Positions 47,723 through 56,342 of a stretch of DNA of 64,000 bases are shown here, piece by piece. The notes under the pieces are model-generated. The model searched no databases. It saw nothing but the letters and a program-made list of their open reading frames with translations, and was not told where the DNA came from. The DNA is taken from assembly GCF_002313155.2 (NCBI RefSeq), contig NZ_NWFK02000001.1:496001-560000 (forward strand), given 5' to 3'. The number at the start of each line of letters is the position of its first letter. Within the stretch, counting starts at the first letter, position 1. This DNA is from Psychrobacter sp. FDAARGOS_221. GTDB taxonomy: Bacteria > Pseudomonadota > Gammaproteobacteria > Pseudomonadales > Moraxellaceae. The position numbers and the translations under genes were made by a program.

Positions 47723-48910
47723 ATGTCAGAAGCTTATATCGTAGCAGCGGTTCGTACTGCGGGCGGTCGTCGCCAAGGTCGCTTGTCCGGGTGGCATCCA
47801 GTAGACTTGGCGGCACAAGTGCTCAATGCCTTGGTCGATCGCACAGGTGTCGACCCCAGCTTGCTTGATGATGTGATCTTAGGTTGTGTCAGTCAAGCAG
47901 GAGAACAGTCAACCAATGTGGCGCGTGCTGCGGTACTCGCCTCCAAGCTGCCTCAAACTGTGCCAGCTACGACAATAGATCGTCAATGCGGCTCATCACA
48001 ACAAGCTCTGCACTTTGCTGCGCAAGCGGTCATGTCTGGCACCCAAGATATCGTTATCGCCGGTGGCGTTGAGAGCATGAGCCGAGTGCCGATGGGTCTA
48101 CCCCATTGGTTACCCAAAAAAAATGGCTATGGCGACTACATAAGCCCAGGAATTCTAGTGCATTATCCCAATGCAGTATTTAGCCAGTTCGATGGGGCTG
48201 AGATGCTGGTTGATAAATACAATCTATCCAAATCAGATATTGACGCCTTTGCGCTTGCCAGCCATCAAAAGGCCATTACTGCCACCCGTGAAGGATATTT
48301 TGACAACGAGATTCTACCCGTGGCGGTTAAAACAGCAGACGATGACTCACAAGATAAACCCTCTGAATTGCATCGTGTTGATGAAGGCATTCGCTTTGAT
48401 GCAACCTTAGACTCAATTAGTCAGGTAAAATTGATTCAAGAAGGCGGTAAAATATCAGCAGCGGCGGCCAGTCAAATCTGTGATGGTGCTTCCGGCATCA
48501 TGGTCGTTAATGAGCGCGGATTAAAAGCGCTCGGTGTCAAACCATTGGCGCGTATTCATCATATCAGTGTGTTAGGCGATGATCCTGTTATCATGCTAGA
48601 AGGTCCTATCCCTGCGACCAAGCGTGCACTTCAAAAAACAGGTTTGACCCTTGATGAGATAGACTTATATGAGGTCAATGAAGCCTTTGCCTCGATACCG
48701 ATGGCGTGGCTGCAAGCATTGGATGCCAATCCTGATAAATTAAATATACATGGCGGCGCCATTGCTTTGGGTCATCCACTGGGCGCAACCGGTACAAAGC
48801 TAATGACAACCCTGGTTAGTGCCCTACAGCGTACTCAAGGTAGATATGGGCTACAAGCAGTGTGTGAAGGTGGCGGCATGGCCAATGTGACTATTGTTGA
48901 GCGGTTATAA
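47723..48910 (+). CDS. Acetyl-CoA C-acyltransferase (thiolase)
   Basis: 395 residues of the degradative thiolase family, cleaving 3-ketoacyl-CoA to acetyl-CoA and a shortened acyl-CoA. All catalytic residues are present: nucleophile Cys89 (DRQCGSSQQALHFAA), His351 (GHPLGATGTKLM) and Cys381 (CEGGGMAN). The NEAF motif (VNEAFASIPM) is also conserved. Length and the GWHPVDLAA N-terminal variant resemble the steroid/long-chain lipid thiolases, but chain length preference cannot be told. No other beta-oxidation gene is adjacent. Confidence 0.93.
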   Translation: MSEAYIVAAVRTAGGRRQGRLSGWHPVDLAAQVLNALVDRTGVDPSLLDDVILGCVSQAGEQSTNVARAAVLASKLPQTVPATTIDRQCGSSQQALHFAAQAVMSGTQDIVIAGGVESMSRVPMGLPHWLPKKNGYGDYISPGILVHYPNAVFSQFDGAEMLVDKYNLSKSDIDAFALASHQKAITATREGYFDNEILPVAVKTADDDSQDKPSELHRVDEGIRFDATLDSISQVKLIQEGGKISAAAASQICDGASGIMVVNERGLKALGVKPLARIHHISVLGDDPVIMLEGPIPATKRALQKTGLTLDEIDLYEVNEAFASIPMAWLQALDANPDKLNIHGGAIALGHPLGATGTKLMTTLVSALQRTQGRYGLQAVCEGGGMANVTIVERL

Positions 48911-49168
48911 CTATTGAGCAGCTGTAACTATAATCGTCTGTCGCTATAATCGACTTTGGCTATTATTAAACTGAGTTTGCTAAGCTAGGTATAACAAACT
49001 TAGCAACTGGTAGATGTCATTTGCAAAAATATAAAGCAAATCGTCTACCTAAATACTGATATAGCGACTATGCTATATCGAGCCTATATCAAGATCAGGA
49101 CTAAAGTAGAAAACCAAATTTCGATACCAAAAATTGAAACTAAAACATCAAAACAAGGACAGGTTATT

Positions 49169-49807
49169 ATGAAACTTTATGGATATTTCCGCAGTGGCAC
49201 TTCACACCGTACTCGTATTGCGCTTAACTTAAAAGGGCTCGATTATGAATATATTGCGGTGAATTTGCTTGAAGCTGAGCATTTAGAATCAGAGTTTCAA
49301 GCCATTAATCCGCAAGGCTTGGTGCCGGTGTTAGAGGTAGATGGCACGCGTATGACTCAAAGCCCGGCCATATTAGAATGGTTGGAAGAAACTTACCCAG
49401 AGTCTCCGTTATTGCCACAAGACAGCAAAGGTCGTGCCCGTGTACGAGCGCTTAGCGCCTTGATTGGCTGTGACATCCATCCGATTAACAACCGACGCAT
49501 TTTGGTCTATTTAAGAAAAGAGCTTGGTCTAAATGAAGCGCAAGTCAAACGGTGGTGTCAGCGCTGGATTAATGATGGCTTTAGCGCTCTAGAAAAAGAG
49601 CTTGAGCAAGATAAAGAGCGTGGTAATTTTTGTTATGGCAATTCGCCAACCTTGGCAGACTGCTATCTGATTCCACAAGTATTTTCAGCGCGCCGCTTTG
49701 AGGTCGACTTAACCCCTTATCCTAATATTGTCGCCATTGACAGCCATTGCCGCAGCCTAGAGCCGTTTATTAAAGCTGAGCCTGCCAATCAAATCGATGC
49801 TTTCTAG
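49169..49807 (+). CDS. maiA: Maleylacetoacetate/maleylpyruvate isomerase (zeta-class GST)
   Basis: A 212-residue glutathione-dependent cis-trans isomerase. The zeta-GST N-terminus is KLYGYFRSGTSHRTRIALNL, with the Ser/Thr active-site cluster at 10-15, then INPQGLVPVLEVDG and TQSPAILEWLEE (glutathione-binding). The helical C-terminal domain has PTLADCYLIPQVFSARRF. An upstream in-frame ATG (49070) would add 33 unconserved residues, so the ATG at 49169 after AAGGACAGG is preferred. It is followed by a fumarylpyruvate-hydrolase-like gene, which favours maleylpyruvate (gentisate pathway) as substrate. Confidence 0.88.
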   Translation: MKLYGYFRSGTSHRTRIALNLKGLDYEYIAVNLLEAEHLESEFQAINPQGLVPVLEVDGTRMTQSPAILEWLEETYPESPLLPQDSKGRARVRALSALIGCDIHPINNRRILVYLRKELGLNEAQVKRWCQRWINDGFSALEKELEQDKERGNFCYGNSPTLADCYLIPQVFSARRFEVDLTPYPNIVAIDSHCRSLEPFIKAEPANQIDAF

Positions 49808-49902
49808 GTGTAAAACAATAGATTCTAAGTCTTAAGTAATAGGTGCTAAGCAATCGCTTTAGTTTTAGCCTACTTTATTTGAATGTACGTTAAGGAACGT
49901 CT

Positions 49903-50607
49903 ATGTCATACGTTTTTGAACCTGCCAAGCCCGCTGCCCTAGATGTGAAAGGCACGGAGGATAAATTTGCAGTGCGCCGTGTTTATTGCGTGGGGCGTAA
50001 CTATGCCGCTCATGCTCGTGAAATGGGTTCAGATCCAGATCGTGAGCCGCCGTTCTTTTTTTGCAAGCAGGCAGACGCTGATTCTGTGGTTGCTGTTGCT
50101 GCCAATGGCGAGGTTGATTTACCCTACCCGTCTTTAACCCAAAACTATCACTATGAGGTTGAGCTGATTGTTGCTATCGGTAAAGACGGTAAAAACGTAT
50201 CGATTGAAGCGGCAAACGACCTAATTTACGGCTATGCGGTCGGATTGGATATGACTCGCCGTGATTTGCAAGCAACCATGCGTGAGCAAGGGCGTCCGTG
50301 GGAAATTGGCAAAGCTTTTGATTATTCTGCGCCAGTAGGAGAAGTGACTCCGATAACCGACTCTGGTGAAATCAATTCCGGTAATATTAAGTTGACAGTC
50401 AATGGTGAGACACGTCAACTAAGTGATATTAACCATTTGACATGGAAAGTTGCTGAGATTATTTCACGCTTATCAGAGCTTTTTGAATTAAAAGCAGGTG
50501 ATCTGATCATGACTGGTACACCAGAGGGCGTTGGCCCTGTGGTAGCTGGAGATACTATGGTTGCGACCATTGATGGTCTAAGTAGTATTACCATTCATAT
50601 CAAATAA
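49903..50607 (+). CDS. Fumarylpyruvate/fumarylacetoacetate hydrolase family protein
   Basis: 234 residues. The FAH core motifs are RVYCVGRNYAAHAREMG, FFCKQADAD, the metal-binding glutamates in YHYEVELIVAIGKDG, and IMTGTPEGVGPV near the C-terminus. The short single-domain length matches fumarylpyruvate hydrolase (NagK type) rather than the about 420-residue tyrosine-pathway FAH. Together with the upstream isomerase it would complete gentisate degradation to fumarate and pyruvate. Gentisate dioxygenase is not in the window. Confidence 0.88.
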   Translation: MSYVFEPAKPAALDVKGTEDKFAVRRVYCVGRNYAAHAREMGSDPDREPPFFFCKQADADSVVAVAANGEVDLPYPSLTQNYHYEVELIVAIGKDGKNVSIEAANDLIYGYAVGLDMTRRDLQATMREQGRPWEIGKAFDYSAPVGEVTPITDSGEINSGNIKLTVNGETRQLSDINHLTWKVAEIISRLSELFELKAGDLIMTGTPEGVGPVVAGDTMVATIDGLSSITIHIK

Positions 50608-50670
50608 TAGCCTTACGGTTAGCTGCTTCTTATAGTTATAGCTGTTTTTTTATAGCCGTTACTGATGATT

Positions 50671-50709
50671 AAGTCAAACATTCCTTTCATCAGAATGTTT
50701 GGCTTTTTT
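50671..50709 (+). terminator. Terminator of the isomerase-hydrolase unit
   Basis: AGTCAAACATTC (50672-50683) pairs with GAATGTTTGGCT (50693-50704) with one wobble, 9-base loop, then six T. Confidence 0.9.
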
Positions 50710-51099
50710 GTGTTAAAAATCCACTCAAATTGTTACCGCTTGTTATCTAAATTTGACATCACTGTGTCATTTGTTAGGATAACCGGCTTATTTCCCCTAG
50801 TAGAATGTGATTCTAATTTTGCGTATGTTAGGCAAGTCCTGCTAACAAATACACGCACAGTTCAATAATTGACGTTTAATAGCTGCTACATATATGACCG
50901 TTATCATGATAACGACTGTCATAGGACTAGCCGTTGCTATCAAACCGCTTTATCAAACTCAACATTAGCTTTCGTTGTAACGGCGCTAATCTACACAGCC
51001 TTAATTTATAACTTAAAGCTACTCTAATATTGATAAAGGTAGTAAATATCAGCAGATCCATTTTGCTCGAGTTTTATAAACTTTACATAGGACAATATT
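50710..51099 (+). promoter_or_regulatory. Leader region of the BCCT transporter
   Basis: 390 AT-rich bases upstream of the carrier gene. A possible promoter is TTGACA at 50753-50758 with TAGGAT at 50775-50780 (16-base spacer). The -35 overlaps a small inverted repeat TGACA/TGTCA that could be an operator. The leader would then be over 300 bases. No riboswitch was recognised. Confidence 0.35.
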
Positions 51100-52737
51100 A
51101 TGAGTAAACGACCTGAAAAAATCCCCCATTCGCTACTGGTTCGATTCCGTAAGCGTCTATACACCACAGATCACGAAGTGGGTGAGAATAATATTGAAGT
51201 GATGGGGATGGATATCCATAACCCTGTTTTTGGTATTACAGCGTTACTGGTTCTTGCTTTTGTGGTTTTTACCCTGGTTATGCCAGAGATGGCCAATACC
51301 TTATTAAACGGTGCCAAAAGCTGGGTAGTTAATACCTTCGATTGGCTCATCGTTAGTGCCAGTAATGTGTTCGTATTGTTTTGTTTATTGTTAATCATTT
51401 CCCCATACGGCAATATCCGTATTGGCGGTATTAACGCAACCCCTGACTTTAGTCGTTTGTCTTGGGTCGCCATGTTATTTGCAGCTGGCATGGGTATTGG
51501 CTTGATGTTTTGGTCAGTCGCTGAGCCACTAGCCTATGCCAGTGGTTGGGCGGGCACACCTTTGGGCGTCGAGCCTAACACCCCAGAAGCTTTTAGTGCG
51601 GCTATGGGTGCGACCATGTATCACTGGGGCTTACATCCTTGGGCCATTTATGCCACTGTTGGATTGTCATTGGCTTTATTTGCCTTTAACTTTCGCTTTC
51701 CACTGACCTTACGCTCGGTGTTCTACCCTATCTTTAAAGAAAGAACGTGGGGTCTGCCAGGTCATATCATTGATATCCTAGCGGTATTAGCGACCATTTT
51801 TGGCTTAGCCACTTCATTGGGCTTAGGGGCACAGCAAGCAGCCGGTGGTCTTAAGTACCTATTTGGCCTAGATTTAGGGGTGAACGTGGTCGAGATGATC
51901 ATCATTGCGGTGGTGACTTTCTTGGCAACCCTATCTGTATTCCGTGGCCTAGATGGCGGCGTTAAAGTGCTGTCTAACTTTAATATGTTAGTGGCGCTAC
52001 TACTGTTGGTATTTATCTTCTTGGTATCTAACCCGATTCAACTGATTGGTAAAGTGTTCGGCACGGGTGTTGATTATGTGACTCATATCTTGCCATTATC
52101 GAATCCAGTTGGCCGTACCGATACTGAGTTTTATCATGGTTGGACCTTATTCTATTGGGCATGGTGGATCAGCTGGTCACCATTTGTGGGTATGTTCATC
52201 GCCCGTATCTCAAAAGGTCGCACCGTTCGTGAGTTTTTGGGAGCAGTAATGATTGCCCCAACCTTAGTCACTATGATTTGGATGACCGTCTTTGGTGAAA
52301 CTGGTCTAAGCCAATATCAAAACCAAGTGGGCGAGCTATCTCAAGGCGTATCAGATGCCTCATTGACCTTATTCCAGATGCTGAACAATCTACCACTGAG
52401 TATGATTACCTCGTTAATCGCTATTTTGCTGGTGTTGGTATTTTTCATTACCTCATCAGACTCAGGTTCACTGGTAATTGATACCATTACTGCTGGTGGT
52501 AAGCTTGAAGCACCTGTGATGCAGCGTGTATTCTGGGCAGTAGCCCAAGGTCTGATTGCCATTGCATTGTTATACGGTGGTGGTGAAGCTGCTTTAACGT
52601 CATTACAATCAGGTTCGGTGAGTACTGGCCTACCCTTTACTTTCGTCTTACTGGCAATGTGCTTTAGCCTAGTGCTGGGCCTAAGACGTATTTATAAAGC
52701 GCGTGAATGGTTGTTCGATGAGTTAGAAAAGTATTAA
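51100..52737 (+). CDS. BCCT-family betaine/choline/carnitine transporter
   Basis: 545 residues with twelve predicted helices. The family signature GMGIGLMFWSVAEPL is at about 130-144, and the substrate-box helix FYWAWWISWSPFVGMFIARI plus SKGRTVREF at about 350-380. The glycine-rich GMGIG suggests sodium- or proton-coupled uptake of quaternary amines, used as osmoprotectants or carbon source. It lacks the about 130-residue C-terminal extension of BetT, so it is closer to OpuD/ProU-independent types. No regulator is adjacent. Confidence 0.93.
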   Translation: MSKRPEKIPHSLLVRFRKRLYTTDHEVGENNIEVMGMDIHNPVFGITALLVLAFVVFTLVMPEMANTLLNGAKSWVVNTFDWLIVSASNVFVLFCLLLIISPYGNIRIGGINATPDFSRLSWVAMLFAAGMGIGLMFWSVAEPLAYASGWAGTPLGVEPNTPEAFSAAMGATMYHWGLHPWAIYATVGLSLALFAFNFRFPLTLRSVFYPIFKERTWGLPGHIIDILAVLATIFGLATSLGLGAQQAAGGLKYLFGLDLGVNVVEMIIIAVVTFLATLSVFRGLDGGVKVLSNFNMLVALLLLVFIFLVSNPIQLIGKVFGTGVDYVTHILPLSNPVGRTDTEFYHGWTLFYWAWWISWSPFVGMFIARISKGRTVREFLGAVMIAPTLVTMIWMTVFGETGLSQYQNQVGELSQGVSDASLTLFQMLNNLPLSMITSLIAILLVLVFFITSSDSGSLVIDTITAGGKLEAPVMQRVFWAVAQGLIAIALLYGGGEAALTSLQSGSVSTGLPFTFVLLAMCFSLVLGLRRIYKAREWLFDELEKY

Positions 52738-52840
52738 ACTAAGCCTGTTTTAGTCAATATTAACGACTTAATGTTGGTTTCATAGTTTAATAGTTAACTT
52801 TCAATCGTTAGCAATTATTCAAACCACACCTCTTGTTAAC

Positions 52841-52904
52841 ACACCTTATTGTGAAGCGCTGGCGATACGCACAGCATAATCCCACAATAAGGTGTTTTCT
52901 TTTT
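52841..52904 (+). terminator. Long-loop hairpin after the BCCT gene
   Basis: ACACCTTATTGTG (52841-52853) pairs perfectly with CACAATAAGGTGT (52883-52895), a 29-base loop, followed by a T-rich tail. It likely ends the carrier transcript ahead of sotB. Confidence 0.7.
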
Positions 52905-52949
52905 GAGCGACAGTTTTTCGAGCGACCATTTTTTGAGCGATAGTTATGA
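52905..52949 (+). repeat. Three 15-bp repeats abutting the sotB start
   Basis: GAGCGACAGTTTTTC, GAGCGACCATTTTTT and GAGCGATAGTTATGA follow each other with a 15-base period, and the third contains the ATG of the next gene. The repeats are not in an open frame with sotB. They occupy the ribosome-binding region, which has no normal Shine-Dalgarno sequence. Confidence 0.75.
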
Positions 52950-54154
52950 CAGATCAAACCCAAATGCCTGACTCAACACCTGATACTCCCGAGATTTCAC
53001 GTCGCAGCCAATACATCCAAGTGATGTTAATGGGCGTCAGTGCTTTTGTGATGAATACCACTGAATTTGTACCTGTGGCCTTGTTATCAGATATTGCGCA
53101 AGATTTTGCCATTACCACTGCACAGACCGGCTGGATGTTGACCATTTATGCTTGGATTGTGGCGGCGATGTCATTGCCGTTAATGTTGCTCACCCGCAAT
53201 TTTGAGCGCAAACGCTTGTTACTGGGTATCTTTGCGCTGTTTATTGTCAGTCACATATTGTCATACTTTGCCTGGAGCTTTAATGTACTGCTCATTAGCC
53301 GGGTCGGTATTGCGTTTGCGCATGCGATATTTTGGTCGATTACCGCTGCCATTGCCATTCGTGTGGCACCCAAAGGCAAAAAAGCACTGGCGCTCAGCGT
53401 GGTCGCAACCGGCACCTCAATGGCCATGGTATTAGGCGTGCCTATTGGGCGTTTAATCGGTCAGTGGTTTGGCTGGCGAACAACATTTGCAGGTATTGGC
53501 ATGGTCGCTTTACTGGTGTGTTTGCTTCAGGCCAAGCTGCTACCAACCTTACCTAGTATGTTCAAAGGCTCTTTTAACAAGGTCCCAGAGTTATTAAAGA
53601 ACCCTGTACTCATCGGCCTATATTTGCTGTGCTTTATTGTGTTTTCTGCCCACTATACCGCCTACTCCTATATCGAGCCGTTTATGAGTGAGATAGGTGC
53701 CATTAGTGAGAACTATGCCACTTGGGTGTTATTACTATTTGGCGGCGCAGGTGTCATTGGCAGTATTATCTTTGGGCGCTGGGGCGATCGGCATGATACG
53801 TCGTTGATGATTGGGTCAACCATCATCATGCTCGTCTCCATGTTGACCTTGCTTGCCAGCGTTCACTCGGTGACGGTACTGAGTATTAATGCGCTATTTT
53901 GGGGAACCGCATTGATGCTTCTGATTATCTCCATTCAAGGAAAAGTGTTGGCTATTGATGTACACGCCCAAGATATGCTGATGTCAATGTTCTCGGGCAT
54001 TATCAACTTAGGCATTGGCACCGGTGCCTTTGTTGGCGGTTATGCGGTGACTCATTTATCATTATCCAGCATTGGCTTCGTCGGTGCCGCCTTTGTCAGC
54101 TTTGCGATACTGTTGGTATTGGTGATGAGAAAAGCACTGGTTCATCGTTATTAG
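52946..54154 (+). CDS. sotB: MFS sugar/drug efflux transporter SotB
   Basis: 402 residues with twelve helices. The sequence follows E. coli SotB closely in key stretches: NTTEFVPVALLSDIAQDF, MLTIYAWIVAAMSLPLMLLT, RVGIAFAHAIFWSITAAIAI and SAHYTAYSYIEPFMSEI. SotB exports arabinose, IPTG and related sugars. The physiological substrate here is unknown. The ribosome-binding region consists of 15-bp repeats. A long inverted repeat follows the stop. Confidence 0.9.
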   Translation: MTDQTQMPDSTPDTPEISRRSQYIQVMLMGVSAFVMNTTEFVPVALLSDIAQDFAITTAQTGWMLTIYAWIVAAMSLPLMLLTRNFERKRLLLGIFALFIVSHILSYFAWSFNVLLISRVGIAFAHAIFWSITAAIAIRVAPKGKKALALSVVATGTSMAMVLGVPIGRLIGQWFGWRTTFAGIGMVALLVCLLQAKLLPTLPSMFKGSFNKVPELLKNPVLIGLYLLCFIVFSAHYTAYSYIEPFMSEIGAISENYATWVLLLFGGAGVIGSIIFGRWGDRHDTSLMIGSTIIMLVSMLTLLASVHSVTVLSINALFWGTALMLLIISIQGKVLAIDVHAQDMLMSMFSGIINLGIGTGAFVGGYAVTHLSLSSIGFVGAAFVSFAILLVLVMRKALVHRY

Positions 54155-54170
54155 CTTAGCAACCTAATAC

Positions 54171-54226
54171 CACTGGCGGTTAATCCTAAACTCGTTTTTT
54201 AACAGAGACTTTATTAACCGCCACTG
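54171..54226 (+). terminator. Inverted repeat after sotB
   Basis: CACTGGCGGTTAAT (54171-54184) pairs with ATTAACCGCCACTG (54213-54226) with one mismatch over a 28-base loop that includes a T-tract. Probably a transcript end, though no T-run follows the stem. Confidence 0.5.
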
Positions 54227-54268
54227 TTGTGGTTAGCTCAAAGTTGTTTCTCTCTTCCCAGTTATTAC

Positions 54269-54317
54269 TCTTGTTCTTGTTCTTGTTCTTGTTCTTGTTC
54301 TTGTTCTTGTTCTTGTT
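54269..54317. repeat. Hexanucleotide microsatellite (TTGTTC)8
   Basis: About eight perfect copies of TTGTTC in 49 bases, in the gap between sotB and the heme gene, 140 bases before its Fur box. A spurious frame across it would encode Cys-Ser repeats and is not taken as a gene. Such repeats change copy number by slippage. Confidence 0.9.
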
Positions 54318-54456
54318 ATTTCTCTTATCTCTCTAGTTCCTCTTACTTACCTTCTTCCCCCCATACTGCCCTCTACACGCTGTCTTTGTTATTCAGTTTT
54401 ATCTCAAATACCACATATCAAAATCAATATTAGTACAAATGAGAATTAGTATAATA

Positions 54457-54471
54457 TGATAACAATTATCA
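54457..54471 (+). promoter_or_regulatory. Fur box upstream of hemS
   Basis: TGATAACAATTATCA is a perfect 6-3-6 inverted repeat, matching the core of the Fur consensus (GATAATGATAATCATTATC). A second partial unit, AATGAGAATTAG, lies just upstream. It is 154 bases before the HemS-type gene and predicts iron repression. Confidence 0.8.
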
Positions 54472-54624
54472 TTTACACCTTTATTGTTTTTCAGTATACT
54501 TTCCAAACACTTGAAGGCTGTGACTTTCACAGTATTTATTATTACTGAGAGTGATAAACACCGTATCTGATACAACAGTATTATCAGATACAGACGACAA
54601 ACTTAAACCAGGAACTTATGACTT

Positions 54625-55746
54625 ATGACAACACCACAAACCCAATCAACATCTGATAAAAACCAAGCCCTTTGGCAGTCATACCAACAGCTTAAAGAAA
54701 ATGACCGCTTTTTGTTTCCACTAGAAGGCGCTACAACATTGAAAGTCAGTGAGCTTGAGTTGCTACTGGCCTCACCTTATAGTCAATATCTAGGCAAAGA
54801 CTGCCAAACTGTTCTGCAGCAACTAACCGATTTTAGTAAGATTGAAATCATTGTTAGAAATGAGCTTGCGGTACATGAAAAAACTGGCAAATTAAATAAT
54901 CTAAAGCTGGGTAAACATATGGGTATCGCCCTTAATGTTGGCGGTCTCGACTTACGCTTTTTTGTTGAGCATTGGCATCATATGTTAGCTATCTCAGACA
55001 CCAGTAAAGCTACTGACAACACCTCGGCTTCCTTTAGCATTCAGTTCTTTGATGACCATGGCGACGCCATTGCCAAAGTATTTTTACGCGATGATAGCCC
55101 AGCAGCTTTAGCCCAGTGGCAAACCTTAGTAAGCGAGCACGCACAGTCAACAGCAACAGCAGATATCGTTGCAGAGCTCACACCAAAAGCAGCCGCAACC
55201 AAATGGCAGTATAAACAGCTAGATAAAGAAGATTTGCAGCAGTTACATCAGCAATGGCAGCAAATGCAAGATGTGCATCAATTTCACTTTATCTTAAAAA
55301 ACTTACAGTTAGATCGCGCCAGTAGCTACCATCAAGCACCGGAAGAGATGGCTTATCAGTTGCAACCAGAAGCGATCGATACCCTACTACATCTGGCTCA
55401 AAGCAGCGGCGACCCCATCATGATATTTGTCGGCAATAGCGGTGTGGTGCAGATTCAAACGGGCGCAGTACACCAAGTCAAACGTATCGGACAATGGCTT
55501 AATATCTTAGACAAACAACACACCGACTTTACCTTGCATTTAAATGACAGTGGTTTGGCACAAGTATGGTGTGTTAAGCGTCCAACCAAAGATGGAATTG
55601 TGACTTGTATTGAGGGCTTTGATGACTCAGGCAATAGTATCATCAGCTTCTTTGGTCAGCGCCAAGAAGGAGAGTCAGAGAAAGAGTATTGGCAACAGCT
55701 GTGTTCGCAGCTAGTTGAGCAGCACGCTGTCACTAAAGCAGCTTAG
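54625..55746 (+). CDS. HemS/HmuS-type hemin-degrading or heme-trafficking factor
   Basis: 373 cytoplasmic residues in two similar halves (about 20-185 and 195-370), as in HemS, PhuS and ChuS. The proposed proximal heme ligand is His218 in MQDVHQFHFILKNL, the position used in the family. These proteins take heme from the inner-membrane importer and pass it on or cleave the ring to release iron. A Fur box precedes the gene. The heme ABC importer genes are not in the window. A bidirectional terminator separates it from exbD. Confidence 0.88.
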   Translation: MTTPQTQSTSDKNQALWQSYQQLKENDRFLFPLEGATTLKVSELELLLASPYSQYLGKDCQTVLQQLTDFSKIEIIVRNELAVHEKTGKLNNLKLGKHMGIALNVGGLDLRFFVEHWHHMLAISDTSKATDNTSASFSIQFFDDHGDAIAKVFLRDDSPAALAQWQTLVSEHAQSTATADIVAELTPKAAATKWQYKQLDKEDLQQLHQQWQQMQDVHQFHFILKNLQLDRASSYHQAPEEMAYQLQPEAIDTLLHLAQSSGDPIMIFVGNSGVVQIQTGAVHQVKRIGQWLNILDKQHTDFTLHLNDSGLAQVWCVKRPTKDGIVTCIEGFDDSGNSIISFFGQRQEGESEKEYWQQLCSQLVEQHAVTKAA

Positions 55747-55845
55747 GCTATTTTAAATATAGTCATTGTTGCTACTTTCTATTAACAGTTTCGACAGAAA
55801 AATTATCGAAGAATGCAGCACTTAGAGCAGTATTTATATAACACT

Positions 55846-55882
55846 AAAAAAGCACGATAGATTTACTATCGTGCTTTTTTTT
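55846..55882. terminator. Bidirectional terminator between hemS and exbD
   Basis: AAAAAAGCACGATAG and CTATCGTGCTTTTTT face across a 5-base loop, with T-tracts on both strands. It serves the convergent hemS gene and the tonB-exbB-exbD unit. Confidence 0.93.
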
Positions 55883-55904
55883 AATCACTATAAAGCTGAA
55901 TCAC

Positions 55905-56306
55905 TTAATCATTAACAAAAGCAATTTTGGTCAATTCTGCGCCACTTGCTGCAGCGAGAATTTGCGCTACAGTTTCATATCGTGCTTCTTTATCCGCGCG
56001 CAAATAGATGGCTGGCTGATTTTCTGCTTTCGCTTCACTTTCTAATCGTGTTTGTAGCTGTTCAAATGAGATAGGATCACTCTCCCAATAGATACCCGCA
56101 TCTTTGTCGACACTAATTTGGATCACCTTAGGAGGTTGCTGCTGTACATCAGCACTGGTCTTAGGTAAATCTAAAGGTACCGATGGATTAAGCACCGTTG
56201 CGGTCACCAAGAAGATAATCATCAACACTAGCATAATATCAATCAAAGGAATGAGGTTCATCTCATTCATGCCTTGCATTTCGTCATCACCGAGCTGAAA
56301 CGCCAT
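55905..56306 (-). CDS. exbD: TonB-complex proton channel subunit ExbD
   Basis: 133 residues. The single N-terminal membrane helix LIPLIDIMLVLMIIFLVTAT includes the conserved proton-path Asp (residue 24). A periplasmic domain follows with YLRADKEARYETVAQILA, typical of the family. It works with ExbB to energise TonB. It is the last gene of tonB-exbB-exbD, 36 bases after exbB. Confidence 0.96.
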   Translation of the reverse strand: MAFQLGDDEMQGMNEMNLIPLIDIMLVLMIIFLVTATVLNPSVPLDLPKTSADVQQQPPKVIQISVDKDAGIYWESDPISFEQLQTRLESEAKAENQPAIYLRADKEARYETVAQILAAASGAELTKIAFVND

Positions 56307-56342
56307 AGTTTACTCCTTTATCAATCGCATCAAATTGGCAGA

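Noticed and set aside
49070..49168. Longer N-terminus for the zeta-class GST
   Set aside because: The 33 added residues are basic and unconserved, while the ATG at 49169 has a good ribosome site and begins at the GST fold.
54227..54433. Open frame encoding Cys-Ser repeats over the hexamer microsatellite
   Set aside because: The Cys-Ser run is only the translation of (TTGTTC)n, there is no ribosome site, and the flanking residues are low complexity. Treated as a noncoding microsatellite.
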